From positions 1-64,000 of the forward strand of contig CAITMJ010000009.1 of NCBI GenBank assembly GCA_903893545.1: DNA of 64,000 nt. Reading direction: 5' to 3'. This stretch comes from an uncultured Chlamydiae bacterium. Its GTDB lineage: Bacteria > Chlamydiota > Chlamydiia > Chlamydiales > SM23-39. Positions 44,744-52,947 of the stretch are shown in pieces. Positions within the stretch are counted from its first letter, which is position 1. Every line of letters begins with the position of its first letter. A model generated the notes under the pieces. The model worked only from the letters and a program-made list of their open reading frames with translations. It did not search any database and had not been told where the DNA came from. The translations under genes and the position numbers were made by a program.

Positions 44744-45572
44744 GTTCTCCAGGCTCCTTCTTTTCATAGCTCTCTTTGCCGGATCTTTCTACGTGGGCAA
44801 AAAATGGCGTAGTCTAGAAAAGCAAACAACCATCTCTTCTTTTCAACCTACTCTATATCCCGTGACAAACCGCTCCTTTGCAGTCGTAATCCTCGGCCAT
44901 AATAACGGCGCCTTTCTCGAGAAAACACTCGATTCGGTCTTTTCGCAAAACTACCTCGACTTTCGCATCTTTTATATCGACGACGCCTCCGATGACGGCA
45001 GTTTTGAACTTGCGCGCGATCTCATCCAAGAGAGCGGACAACACATGCGCGTAGAGCTCCTCCGCAACGAGACGAGATTAGGACTCTCTTTAAACCTTTC
45101 ACAAGTTGCTGAAAGCTGCTCAGATCATGAGATCATCGTCGTTGTCGATGGAGAAGATTGGCTTGCTCATGAATGGGTTCTTTCAAGACTCAATCAATAC
45201 TACGCAAATCCCGATCTTTGGCTGACCTTTGGTCAATACCGACAGTATCCCGACTACGCCCTAGGAAATAGCCATCCACTTTCCCAAACCGAAACCATTC
45301 GGCAGCAACCCTTTTTCGCCTCTCATCTAAAAACCTTTTGTGCGGCCCTCTTTAAGCGCATCGACCCCGATGATTTGCGATTTACAGCCGACCTTGCCTT
45401 CATGGCGCCGATGTTAGAAATGGCCCAAGGCCACTCCGTCTTCATCCCCGAGATTTTATACATCGAAAATCGCATCGCCGCCAATAAAGAAGACACCGAA
45501 ACCGTCCTGCACTCAGAAAAAACAGTCCGCAGCAAAGAGCCCTACTCGCCACTCGAGAGGATCGCACTATGA
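44736..45572 (+). CDS. Membrane-anchored family 2-type glycosyltransferase, copy 1
   Basis: 278 residues. One N-terminal hydrophobic segment (FSRLLLFIALFAGSFYVG) is followed by a GT-A domain: FAVVILGHNNGAFLEKTLDSVFSQNYLDFRIFYIDDASDDGS, then EIIVVVDGEDWLAHEW (DGED as the DxD-like site). The N-terminal signal would place the domain outside the inner membrane or at it, unusual for nucleotide-sugar enzymes. It is paralogous to the next gene, which overlaps by four bases. The start could be 44736 or 44742 because of the hairpin. Confidence 0.8.
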   Translation: MRMFSRLLLFIALFAGSFYVGKKWRSLEKQTTISSFQPTLYPVTNRSFAVVILGHNNGAFLEKTLDSVFSQNYLDFRIFYIDDASDDGSFELARDLIQESGQHMRVELLRNETRLGLSLNLSQVAESCSDHEIIVVVDGEDWLAHEWVLSRLNQYYANPDLWLTFGQYRQYPDYALGNSHPLSQTETIRQQPFFASHLKTFCAALFKRIDPDDLRFTADLAFMAPMLEMAQGHSVFIPEILYIENRIAANKEDTETVLHSEKTVRSKEPYSPLERIAL

Positions 45573-46345
45573 AACTCTTTCTCTCTCTTCTCATTGCAAC
45601 CCTTTTCGGTTTTTCTCTTGGCTACCTACCCAGTACCAAAGGAGCAAAAGTCCAACCCGGAATCCATCCGGAAAAAGAATACGCCATTTCTAAACTCAAC
45701 TCTTTTGCCATCGTCCTTATCGCGCATAACGATGCCCTCTGGTGCGAACAAGCCCTTGGCTCTCTTTTTGCCCAAGACTACGACCATTTCCGCCTCCTCT
45801 TTATCGACGACGGCTCCCAAGACGACACCTATGAGAAAGTGCAAGAGTTTGTCCTCGCAAATAAAGAAGAGCATCGAGTCATCCTCATGCGCAATGAGAA
45901 AGAATTAGGCGCCGCCGCCTCTCTCAGCCGCCTCGCAAGCCACTGCCTCAACCACGAAATTGTTCTTCCCCTCTCTGCTCGCGATTGGCTCACCAGCCCC
46001 GACGTCCTCTCCTCCCTCAACCACACCTTCCAAAATCCAGACGTGTGGATCGTCTGCGGCAAAACCCTCAATTATCCTTCCTATGACTTCCTCCCACTTC
46101 CAGAATGGAATCTCAAGAAGATCGAAAAGAAAGGCTATTCCGACTATCAAGGCCTCCGCGCTTTTTACGGCGCTCTTCTCAAACAACTTCCCCAACCAAC
46201 CACCCTTGCCAAAGACTTCTCCCTCATTCCTCTCTTGGAGCTCTCTGGCGGCCGCGTAAAAAACCTCCCCGAACCCCTCTCTTTTCACAACATCGTCTTG
46301 CCCGTGCCTGGACCTTCGCAAGTAATTAATAGTGATATTAAATAA
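45569..46345 (+). CDS. Membrane-anchored family 2-type glycosyltransferase, copy 2
   Basis: 258 residues and a paralogue of the preceding gene. An N-terminal hydrophobic segment (LFLSLLIATLFGFSLGYLP) precedes FAIVLIAHNDALWCEQALGSLFAQDYDHFRLLFIDDGSQDDT. The second acidic site reads EIVLPLSARDWLTSPD, so the DGED of copy 1 is lost and the metal site may be altered. This copy may be catalytically different or inactive. It shares the organisation of an anchored domain with copy 1. Confidence 0.78.
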   Translation: MKLFLSLLIATLFGFSLGYLPSTKGAKVQPGIHPEKEYAISKLNSFAIVLIAHNDALWCEQALGSLFAQDYDHFRLLFIDDGSQDDTYEKVQEFVLANKEEHRVILMRNEKELGAAASLSRLASHCLNHEIVLPLSARDWLTSPDVLSSLNHTFQNPDVWIVCGKTLNYPSYDFLPLPEWNLKKIEKKGYSDYQGLRAFYGALLKQLPQPTTLAKDFSLIPLLELSGGRVKNLPEPLSFHNIVLPVPGPSQVINSDIK

Positions 46346-46364
46346 TATAATTTAATTATGTTTA

Positions 46365-46394
46365 TTGACATAAATGAATCAAACTTCTTATAAT
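46365..46394 (+). promoter_or_regulatory. Consensus sigma70 promoter upstream of leader ORF
   Basis: TTGACA (46365-46370) and TATAAT (46389-46394) are both perfect consensus hexamers with an 18-base spacer. Transcription should start near 46401, giving a leader of about 175 bases before the methyltransferase gene. Confidence 0.75.
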
Positions 46395-46422
46395 AGTGGT
46401 CTCATAAACTGGAGAAAGGACC

Positions 46423-46497
46423 ATGTGTAACACATTTTACGTTATCCAAAGGACGCGTTCTTTCTTTAATTCTGTCCATTTTCACCATCATATCTAA
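46423..46497 (+). CDS. 24-residue leader-like peptide, His-rich
   Basis: A small frame from the ATG at 46423 to TAA at 46495-46497, with GGAGAAAGGA right before it and a consensus promoter about 30 bases upstream. The product has 24 residues, ends in VHFHHHI, and so carries four His codons within six codons. A hairpin follows at 46502-46518. The layout recalls amino-acid attenuator leaders such as that of the his operon, but no his gene is downstream. The reading frame could also be fortuitous. Confidence 0.4.
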   Translation: MCNTFYVIQRTRSFFNSVHFHHHI

Positions 46498-46501
46498 GAT
46501 T

Positions 46502-46518
46502 AGCTGCTCATCGCAGCT
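46502..46518 (+). promoter_or_regulatory. Hairpin after the leader ORF
   Basis: AGCTGC and GCAGCT pair perfectly around the five-base loop TCATC, five bases after the leader stop codon. The following sequence is AT-rich and ends in a T run about 40 bases later, so it is not a classical terminator on its own. Confidence 0.45.
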
Positions 46519-46576
46519 GCGCATTTTCACGTATTTTATTTAAATAATTTTTTTACAAACAAAAAAGGAGTATTTT

Positions 46577-47662
46577 ATGTCGTCGAGTTATTTATTAAGC
46601 ATGGTTATTAGAGATAACCTAAGCTACCAAAAGCCCCCTCTTGAGATCACCAAATTGGAAAAGAGGGAAAAAATCAAAAGTCTGTACGATGAGATTGTTT
46701 TGCTTGCAGAAGTTGAAGATAAGAAGAATAAGTATAAAATCAAGCCCCAAGGTGCAAGGGAAAATATCTTTCGCATAAGTCCCAAAATCGATGGAGTGCG
46801 TATACGACTTCAGTGGGAAAGTTTTAAGCAAGGCGGGATTTTACGATGGGAGTGCAGCGCTCCTTATGAATACAAAGATTTTTTAATAGACTCTGAAAAG
46901 ACTTCTGCAAAAATTGAAAATTGCATGAACTGTTTTTGGACTCTTTTAAATGGAAACCGCTTAGAAAGGATCAAGCTTCGTAAAGCCACACCTCTACCCG
47001 ATTCCTATTGGAATGGCTGGGAAGGGGGAAAGGAGATCTATCGCAAGCTGGTTTACAAAGTTGCTCTTGCCTACCTAAATACCCTCAAACCTGAGAGTGT
47101 TATTGAGATTTGTGGCGGAGATGGGGAATTTGCAAGCCTTGCTTTGCAACAAAAAGAGATCAAAAGTTATACGCTGATAGAGCAGAACGAAAAAAGCTAT
47201 AAAAGCGCCAGCAAACTTTTGGACGAGTTCATCTCCCAAAATAGGGCTACCATTCTCTCACAAAACGTTGTGTCAGATGATTGGCCGACTCTAATTCAAA
47301 AGAAAGTCCAGGTTGTGATAGGACTAGGTGCTTTGACAGAATATGTAATGCCTTCTAGAAAAGAGGCTCTTCAAGCTCTACAAAAGGCCGCAGCTTGCGT
47401 AGAAGATGGGGGAGTGCTTTTGTTTATGGGAGCTACCTCCTCTTGGCTCCAATCTTCTGATTTTGAACAACTGGGTTTTGAAGTAAAAAACAGCTTTTGT
47501 CCCGAGGCAATGCAGTTTAAAGAAGCAAACCCCGAGCTTTACATTGCAAAAAAGGTAGACAAAGTGGTGATCTCCGAATGGAATAGCATGCCTTCCTATC
47601 CTACTGAGATTATCTGTCTAAGTGGGCAAGAGCTGTTTGGAATAGGAGGATTTGGTCACTAA
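46577..47662 (+). CDS. SAM-dependent methyltransferase-like protein
   Basis: 361 residues, preceded by AAGGAG. The C-terminal half has a class I methyltransferase core: VIEICGGDGEFASLAL (motif I with E-x-C-G-G-D-G), YTLIEQNEKSYKSASKLL as the acidic strand, and VQVVIGLGALTEYVM followed by CVEDGGVLLFMGATS. The N-terminal 150 residues are unrecognised. The substrate is unknown. It has the strongest promoter-like sequence in the window and a leader of about 175 bases. Confidence 0.75.
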   Translation: MSSSYLLSMVIRDNLSYQKPPLEITKLEKREKIKSLYDEIVLLAEVEDKKNKYKIKPQGARENIFRISPKIDGVRIRLQWESFKQGGILRWECSAPYEYKDFLIDSEKTSAKIENCMNCFWTLLNGNRLERIKLRKATPLPDSYWNGWEGGKEIYRKLVYKVALAYLNTLKPESVIEICGGDGEFASLALQQKEIKSYTLIEQNEKSYKSASKLLDEFISQNRATILSQNVVSDDWPTLIQKKVQVVIGLGALTEYVMPSRKEALQALQKAAACVEDGGVLLFMGATSSWLQSSDFEQLGFEVKNSFCPEAMQFKEANPELYIAKKVDKVVISEWNSMPSYPTEIICLSGQELFGIGGFGH

Positions 47663-47696
47663 CCTTTCCTTATATAGTGAACAGTAGGGGAGCTTA

Positions 47697-48080
47697 TGAA
47701 AGGTCGGTTTCTGTCTCATTCTAGCGAAGGTTCTACAGAGGGGAACATCATTAAATCAAAAAGTGGCCTTAGCTCTCCACTCTTCTGCTGAAGCCCTCGG
47801 CCTAAAGAATACGAATTTGAACACTCTTGAATTATACATGCTCGATCCTTCTATCCGATCAAAACTGGAAGAAACTCTTCAATTAGAACCTCAAGAAAGA
47901 GGGTATGAAGTCTTGCTCATCGAGCCTTATTACAAGGGATTGCTTAACCAGGGCATGGAAGTACATAAAAATATCAAAATCTGTCCGCTCCTTTTAACTT
48001 TTCTCGATCTCTATCATTTTCCCCTACGAGGACAAGAACAAGCAGAATTTGCTGATCGGCAGATAGCTGCGTTTCTTTAA
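47697..48080 (+). pseudogene. Remnant resembling the C-terminal part of an AbiEi-type antitoxin
   Basis: The frame from GTG at 47763 gives 105 residues: VALALHSSAEALGLKN, then GYEVLLIEPYYKGLL and LLLTFLDLYHFPLRGQEQAEFADRQ. The last segment resembles the D-L-x-x-x-x-R-G-x-E-Q-A-E ending of type IV antitoxin AbiEi-like proteins. The same frame is open upstream only to 47700, and the ATG at 47697 with AGGGGAG opens a different frame that stops at 47792, so the 5' part appears lost or frameshifted. No partner toxin gene is present. Confidence 0.4.
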
Positions 48081-48088
48081 ATTGCGAT

Positions 48089-49600
48089 TTAGACAGCGCC
48101 ATTTAAGAGATCTAGGGTTTCTTGCAAGTTGCCATTTTGAAGTACTTCCTCAGGGGTAAGATCTCGAGAAAAATCGCCGCCTGCTACGAAAATGTGGTCA
48201 ATTGCCTTTGAATATCTGCCATAAGGGTCGATATTGGTTTTCCAAGGGGTGTGCAGGCTATATTCTAAAAAGCCAACGCTTTCATAAGCGCGGATCATCT
48301 CATCTCGTTCAAAGTTGTTATCGCCTAGGGCAATTGTTATTTGGTTATTGGAATGGGTATCGTGAACATATTTTGCAAATTCTTCTCTTACGGGTAGGAT
48401 AGGATCGCCGGGAATATGTGCATTGATAATTCTAAGATCTCGGCTATTTTCTTCTCCTATTCTAGAGAAAAGCGCATTTTGAAGAGGTCTATCAGGTACG
48501 CTAGGGTATGAATTTCTCGTCACTTCTGATTGATCGGGCTGATAAGTTAATCTAGATTGATCAAATAAAATCACATCTTGATCTTTCCTAGGATTTTCAA
48601 AACTTTTAACCATTTGCCAGTGTGAAGGAAGTTTTGCTTGTAATGCTTCAAGGAATGGGGCTCCACATTCTTGAAGGGCAACCACATTGCCAGAAGCGGT
48701 CATTGAGGCGACCATGTCGGCGACAATAAGGTCTCTTTGCGTAAGTCCATTGGGTTGGATTACTTTATCTAAATCGCTGATCATAGACCCATTGAGTCCT
48801 TGAGAATCTTTTGTCGTTACCCATTCCATAAAAGCATTATTGAGTACATTCCAACTAATGATCTTGATTCCATCGACCTCTATTCCTACAGGTAAATGGT
48901 CGGATGGGAATTGCCATTTTTCATGCAAGTCACCGACGACAATTCGTTTGGTCGCTTCTTCAATTTCCCACTGTCTTTGGAGGAGTTTCAATTGAGAATA
49001 ACCTTGTATGAGCCTAACTGCTACCATTAAGAGATTTCCATATCCTTCCAATCCATGACCTTTCTTAAACTCCTCTCGAGAAGAGATAACCAGGGTGATT
49101 GCTTGCATTACAAAGGAGACGATTGAAAGTTCAAGGCCACCATGACAGAGAAGAGCTAAGTAAAATGCATTATTTATAATTTTTGTTAGAGATATTAAAG
49201 AAGCTTCCGTATCTCCATTTTGAAGGGACTGGATAAGATCGCTTAACTCAAAAATTATATCTTGAGACGTTGTTAAGATCCTTCCAATGGGATGGGCAAA
49301 AATTGTAGATGCCAGGGCAATAACGGCAACCGTTGTCTGTAAGAGGTCAAAAGAAATTTTTTTACAATCCCCTGATTGAATATCATTCATTAATTGATTC
49401 GTAGAGGTCCAAATGCGAGTAGAGCCCATTCCTAAAGAAATAGGAAGGTTTAAGGGTTGGTATAGGCTTAAAAAAGGTAAAGCGACAAGAGTCACCCGTT
49501 TATAAATATTTGAAGAGTCTTCCTGCGGAAGGTCATGTGAGTACTCACGATGAGAATAGGGTGGGTTTAAAGGGCGTACCGGATTTACAACTGCTGTCAT
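48089..49600 (-). CDS. Membrane-associated endonuclease/exonuclease/phosphatase-family protein
   Basis: 503 residues. The N-terminal 220 residues have several hydrophobic helices (for example LLQTTVAVIALASTIFAHPIG and AFYLALLCHGGLELSIVSFVMQAITLVIS). The C-terminal half is an EEP (exonuclease III/DNase I/phosphatase) domain: IKIISWNVLNN (about residue 248), VVALQECG, INAHIPGDP, TIALGDNNFE and KAIDHIFVAGG, covering the usual Asn, Glu, His, Asp-Asn and final Asp-His positions. Substrate could be nucleic acid or a phosphoinositide. With its membrane part it is a plausible host-directed protein, but secretion is inferred. Confidence 0.8.
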   Translation of the reverse strand: MTAVVNPVRPLNPPYSHREYSHDLPQEDSSNIYKRVTLVALPFLSLYQPLNLPISLGMGSTRIWTSTNQLMNDIQSGDCKKISFDLLQTTVAVIALASTIFAHPIGRILTTSQDIIFELSDLIQSLQNGDTEASLISLTKIINNAFYLALLCHGGLELSIVSFVMQAITLVISSREEFKKGHGLEGYGNLLMVAVRLIQGYSQLKLLQRQWEIEEATKRIVVGDLHEKWQFPSDHLPVGIEVDGIKIISWNVLNNAFMEWVTTKDSQGLNGSMISDLDKVIQPNGLTQRDLIVADMVASMTASGNVVALQECGAPFLEALQAKLPSHWQMVKSFENPRKDQDVILFDQSRLTYQPDQSEVTRNSYPSVPDRPLQNALFSRIGEENSRDLRIINAHIPGDPILPVREEFAKYVHDTHSNNQITIALGDNNFERDEMIRAYESVGFLEYSLHTPWKTNIDPYGRYSKAIDHIFVAGGDFSRDLTPEEVLQNGNLQETLDLLNGAV

Positions 49601-49731
49601 ATAACTTCTCGGTTTTTATTTCGCTTTTATTATAAATATTACGGCCTTTTAATTAAATGGTGAAATAATGACTTATTAATATTTTAAATATTAACTTTAT
49701 TTAAAATGATAATTATAAGTATGTGATTAAA

Positions 49732-51930
49732 TTATAAAATTGATGGTATCGTCTCAAACTGCAACTGCTCGGGGAGCTTAGGCGGGGAGTGGGGGAAGCT
49801 TTTTAAAGCTTTTATAAGCCCCGTATAACGCTTCTGTACTTGATTGTTGTGGATTGCAATCGCGATTGCTTTCTTAGACCCCACGACATAGACCTGTTTT
49901 TTTCCTCGAGTGACCGCTGTATAGAGAAGGTTGCGGTGGAGGAGTTTGAAGTGGGAAGAGTGGATGGGGATGACAACGCAGGGGCATTCGCTTCCTTGGA
50001 ATTTGTGGATGGAGCAGGCGTAGGCGGTCACGAGTTCTTCTAGTTCAGAAAAGTCGTATTCTATAAGTCGGTCGTCGAAGGCGACGGTGAGGAGCTGATC
50101 GACGGTATTGATCGTGCGGATTCGGCCGATGTCTCCGTTGTAGACTTTCTTGTCGTAGTTGTTCTTGATCTGCATCACTTTGTCGTTGGGGGAGAACTTG
50201 CGCCCAGCGCGGAGGAGGGGCGTTTCCGAAGGATTGAGGAGAGTTTGGAGCACGTCATTCATCATTTCGACGCCGATGGCTCCTTTTTTCATGGGAGAGA
50301 GCACTTGGATATCGTCGATGGGATCGAATCGCCAGGTTTTCGGGATCTCTTGCGAGACGAGCTGGGCGATGATCTGTTGGATTGCTTCGGGTGTTTCTGC
50401 TTCTATGTAGTGAAAATCGCTTTTCTCGTAGGTGAACAGATCGGGGAATTCGCCTTGATTGATTTTGTGCGCGTTAGTGATGATGCGGGAGCCTTTTGCC
50501 TGTCGGAAAATTTCAGTGAGGCGCGTTACGCCGACAAGTTCAGATGCGATAAGATCGCGTAGGACGGTTCCTGGGCCGACGCTCGGGAGCTGATCGATAT
50601 CTCCGACGATGAGGACGCGGGCGCGATTGGGGATGGCGCGAAGGAGGTGGAAGAGAAGGGGAGTGTCGATCATGCTCGACTCATCGACGATGAGAAGATC
50701 GCAATCGAGGGGGTTTTCTTTCCCTTTTTTAAAGCCTCCAGCTTCGAAGTTCATCTCGAGCAGGGCATGGATGGTAAAGGCCATTTTATGGGTGATCTGA
50801 GTGAGGCGCTTGGCGGCGCGCCCTGTGGGGGCTGCCAGGAGGATCTTATTGGTCAGCTTTGAGGTGACGGCGATGATGGCGTTGGTGATGGTGCTTTTGC
50901 CGGTTCCGGGCCCGCCGGTGATGATGTGGATCTTATCGGTCAGCGCTGCGATAACGGCTTGTTTTTGCTGTTCGGCAAATTGAATATGGAGTTGGGTTTC
51001 AACCCAGTCGGCTGCTTTTTTTGCATCGATAGAGCGGATGGATTGGGGATTGCCGGCCAGGCGTTGGATGTCTTTGGCGATGCCATGCTCGTAGCTCCAA
51101 AAAGGGCCGAGCCAGACGCTGCCATCTGCTGCCATGAGGGTTTTATTCTCGACGAGGCGCTGGAGCTCTTGTTCGATGAGCGGCTGGTCGATCTGCAGCA
51201 GTTCTTTGGTGAGCGGGAGCAGTTCTATGACGGGAAAACAGGTGTGTCCTTCATTGCTGAGCTCCCACAGCATGTGTTCGATGCCGGCGGAGATTCTCGG
51301 GGAGGAGTGGAGCGGGTAGCCGAGCTTGAGGGCGATGCTGTCGGCCATTTTAAAGCCGATGCCGTGGACGATCTTGGCGATGCCGTAGGGATTTTCTTTT
51401 ACTTTTTCGATGCTTTGTTCGCCGAAGGCTTTGAAAATGCGCTGGGCAAATGCGGGGCTAACGCCGTGCGTTCGCAAGAAGAGCATTACATCGCGGATCG
51501 ATTGCTGCTCTTTCCAACACTTTTTGATCGATTCGATCTTCTTTTCCCCGAGGCCGACGATTTCTCTTAGGCGATTGGGAGATTTGTCCAAGACTTCGAG
51601 GGTTTCACTGCCAAACTGATCGACGATTTTCTTTGCATAGGAGGGGCCGATGCCTTTAATGAGGCCCGATTCGAGGTATTTTTGGATCCCCATCAAATCA
51701 GATGGGCGTTCAATTGTGTACTCGCTGACGTCAAATTGACGGCCATAGGAAGGGTGTAATTTCCAGGTCCCCTTACAAAGGACGGTTTCGCCAGGCTGGA
51801 CGGCAGGAAAGGTGCCGACGATGATCGTTAAATCTTTTTTTTTGGGTTCTTTAAGGCGGGCAACGGTAAAGCCATTTTCTGGCTGTACATAGACAATCGA
51901 GTCGATAAAGCCAGCGATCTGATCAATCAT
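49732..51930 (-). CDS. recD2: RecD2-type ATP-dependent DNA helicase
   Basis: 732 residues, as expected for RecD2 rather than the RecBCD subunit. The N-terminal part has helix-hairpin-helix repeats (LESGLIKGIGPSYAKKIV, NRLREIVGLGEKKIESIKKCW). Helicase motifs follow: P-loop GGPGTGKSTITN, DESSMID, GDIDQLPSVGPGTVLRDL, FRQAKGSRIITNAHKIN, and the C-terminal VTAYACSIHKFQGSE with TAVTRGKKQ. It unwinds DNA 5' to 3'. The large opposite-strand frames over this gene are shadows. Confidence 0.95.
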   Translation of the reverse strand: MIDQIAGFIDSIVYVQPENGFTVARLKEPKKKDLTIIVGTFPAVQPGETVLCKGTWKLHPSYGRQFDVSEYTIERPSDLMGIQKYLESGLIKGIGPSYAKKIVDQFGSETLEVLDKSPNRLREIVGLGEKKIESIKKCWKEQQSIRDVMLFLRTHGVSPAFAQRIFKAFGEQSIEKVKENPYGIAKIVHGIGFKMADSIALKLGYPLHSSPRISAGIEHMLWELSNEGHTCFPVIELLPLTKELLQIDQPLIEQELQRLVENKTLMAADGSVWLGPFWSYEHGIAKDIQRLAGNPQSIRSIDAKKAADWVETQLHIQFAEQQKQAVIAALTDKIHIITGGPGTGKSTITNAIIAVTSKLTNKILLAAPTGRAAKRLTQITHKMAFTIHALLEMNFEAGGFKKGKENPLDCDLLIVDESSMIDTPLLFHLLRAIPNRARVLIVGDIDQLPSVGPGTVLRDLIASELVGVTRLTEIFRQAKGSRIITNAHKINQGEFPDLFTYEKSDFHYIEAETPEAIQQIIAQLVSQEIPKTWRFDPIDDIQVLSPMKKGAIGVEMMNDVLQTLLNPSETPLLRAGRKFSPNDKVMQIKNNYDKKVYNGDIGRIRTINTVDQLLTVAFDDRLIEYDFSELEELVTAYACSIHKFQGSECPCVVIPIHSSHFKLLHRNLLYTAVTRGKKQVYVVGSKKAIAIAIHNNQVQKRYTGLIKALKSFPHSPPKLPEQLQFETIPSIL

Positions 51931-51981
51931 AACGCACCAGCGTATGCCAGAGGCTCCCTTTTCGTCTACGTTTTAAAGCAC

Positions 51982-52011
51982 TTGCAGGGAATAGGTTCGA
52001 TAATCTATGAT
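51982..52011 (+). promoter_or_regulatory. Predicted promoter of tRNA-Asn
   Basis: TTGCAG (51982-51987) and TATGAT (52006-52011) are spaced by 18 bases and end 30 bases before the mature tRNA. Confidence 0.45.
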
Positions 52012-52041
52012 AGCATTTCTTTTTATCGGCTGATCATATAT

Positions 52042-52113
52042 TCCGGGTTAGCTCAGTGGTAGAGCAGTGGACTGTTAATCCATTGGTCGTTTGTTCGAAT
52101 CAAACACCCGGAG
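52042..52113 (+). tRNA. tRNA-Asn (GTT)
   Basis: A complete 72-base cloverleaf. The acceptor stem TCCGGGT pairs with ACCCGGA, with G as discriminator. The anticodon stem GTGGA/TCCAT (one G-T pair) encloses the loop CTGTTAA with anticodon GTT. The T arm has GTTCGAATC with stem bases TTTG/CAAA. The CCA end is not encoded. Its 3' part recurs three times downstream, marking it as an integration target. Confidence 0.95.
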
Positions 52114-52177
52114 TTTCTCTAACTCTCTGATTTCTATTGTGTTATTCTGTATTTTTTGATGTGTTTAAACGTTCGTT

Positions 52178-52199
52178 TTGCGTCTAAAAACGCAAGTTT
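52178..52199 (+). terminator. Weak hairpin, possible tRNA terminator
   Basis: TTGCGT (52178-52183) and ACGCAA (52190-52195) pair around CTAAAA and are followed by GTTTT. The stem is short and the T run brief, so this is tentative. Confidence 0.3.
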
Positions 52200-52221
52200 T
52201 CCGCAATTGGTTCCGGTTTCA

Positions 52222-52250
52222 TTGTATTTGCACTCGATTTCGTCTATAAT
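52222..52250 (+). promoter_or_regulatory. Predicted promoter of the 52277 gene
   Basis: TTGTAT (52222-52227) and a perfect TATAAT (52245-52250), spacer 17 bases, 27 bases before the ATG. Confidence 0.45.
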
Positions 52251-52276
52251 TTCATGGCAAAGCTTGAGGTATATAT

Positions 52277-52771
52277 ATGAAATTTGTGAGAGCGGAGGAA
52301 GGCGTCCCTGCCGCAGGATATGAGAAGGGTACCGTGCGTTATTATGACGAGCAGGGAAATGTGCGTATCAGGTTTGAGGGAACCAAAGCGTGGCGATGCA
52401 ATAATCCCGGAAATATCAAGCATGTTAAGGGTGGGTTCGGCATGCAAAATGGTGGCATTGGCAAGGCATTATCCATGGTTGTTTTTCCCACGGAAGAAAT
52501 TGGCAGGCAGGCATTGATTACGAGATTGAGAACAGGCGATTTTCCCGCTCTTACAGTAACAGAATTTCCCAGTATTTGGGATAAACCTGAGGAAGAGAAG
52601 TATCGCCGTTATCTTTTGAAAAAGACAGGCTTAGCGCCTGATAGAACGCTTGGCAGTTTAACGAAGGAAGAGTTTGAGTGTTTTAGGAACGCGATTGAGA
52701 CGATGGAAGGATGGAAGGATGGAAAGAGGGGTGGGAGGAATTCTATGAAAAGCAATATATTTCGGCGGTAA
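52277..52771 (+). CDS. NNPGN-motif phage/peptidoglycan-associated protein, truncated by frameshift
   Basis: 164 residues. GTKAWRCNNPGNIKH followed by GGIGKALSMVVFPTEEIGRQAL resembles a family with AWRNNNPGN and an FAVFPSEE-like segment, found from memory in phage-type and secretion-associated cell-wall proteins. The last 20 residues (from GWKDGKRGG) are out of frame: at an octanucleotide repeat (ATGGAAGG at 52703 and 52711) the reading shifts, and removing one unit would join this frame to the one ending at 52947. It is the first gene after tRNA-Asn. Confidence 0.65.
   Translation: MKFVRAEEGVPAAGYEKGTVRYYDEQGNVRIRFEGTKAWRCNNPGNIKHVKGGFGMQNGGIGKALSMVVFPTEEIGRQALITRLRTGDFPALTVTEFPSIWDKPEEEKYRRYLLKKTGLAPDRTLGSLTKEEFECFRNAIETMEGWKDGKRGGRNSMKSNIFRR
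52703..52726 (+). repeat. Octanucleotide tandem repeat at the frameshift site
   Basis: ATGGAAGG occurs at 52703-52710 and 52711-52718, followed by the near copy ATGGAAAG at 52719-52726. Because eight is not a multiple of three, gain or loss of one unit changes the reading frame of the gene that contains it. Confidence 0.85.
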
Positions 52772-52947
52772 GAAAGCAAGGTTCTGTGATTTCCGAATAC
52801 TTGGTTAGGAACAGATGGCTTTCAAAGGCAGAAGCTGTTATTTTGGCGGGACACGGAAGATTACATGCTGTTGTGGTTCATACAAAAAAGGGGACATATC
52901 TTCGCCCAGAGTTTCATGCCAAGGCGTTTCGCGATTTGGTGCGTTAG
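52711..52947 (+). pseudogene. Displaced C-terminal part of the 52277 gene
   Basis: 78 residues starting MEGWKEGWEEFYEKQYISAV. This repeats the MEGWK of the upstream frame, as expected if one octanucleotide unit was duplicated. Deleting eight bases would give one frame of about 220 residues from 52277 to 52947, with FRNAIETMEGWKEGWEEFY read continuously. The start ATG in the repeat could allow separate translation. It overlaps the start of the next gene. Confidence 0.6.

Noticed and set aside
50926..51570. 214-codon plus-strand frame opposite recD2
   Set aside because: It is antisense to a fully conserved helicase gene and has no recognisable content.
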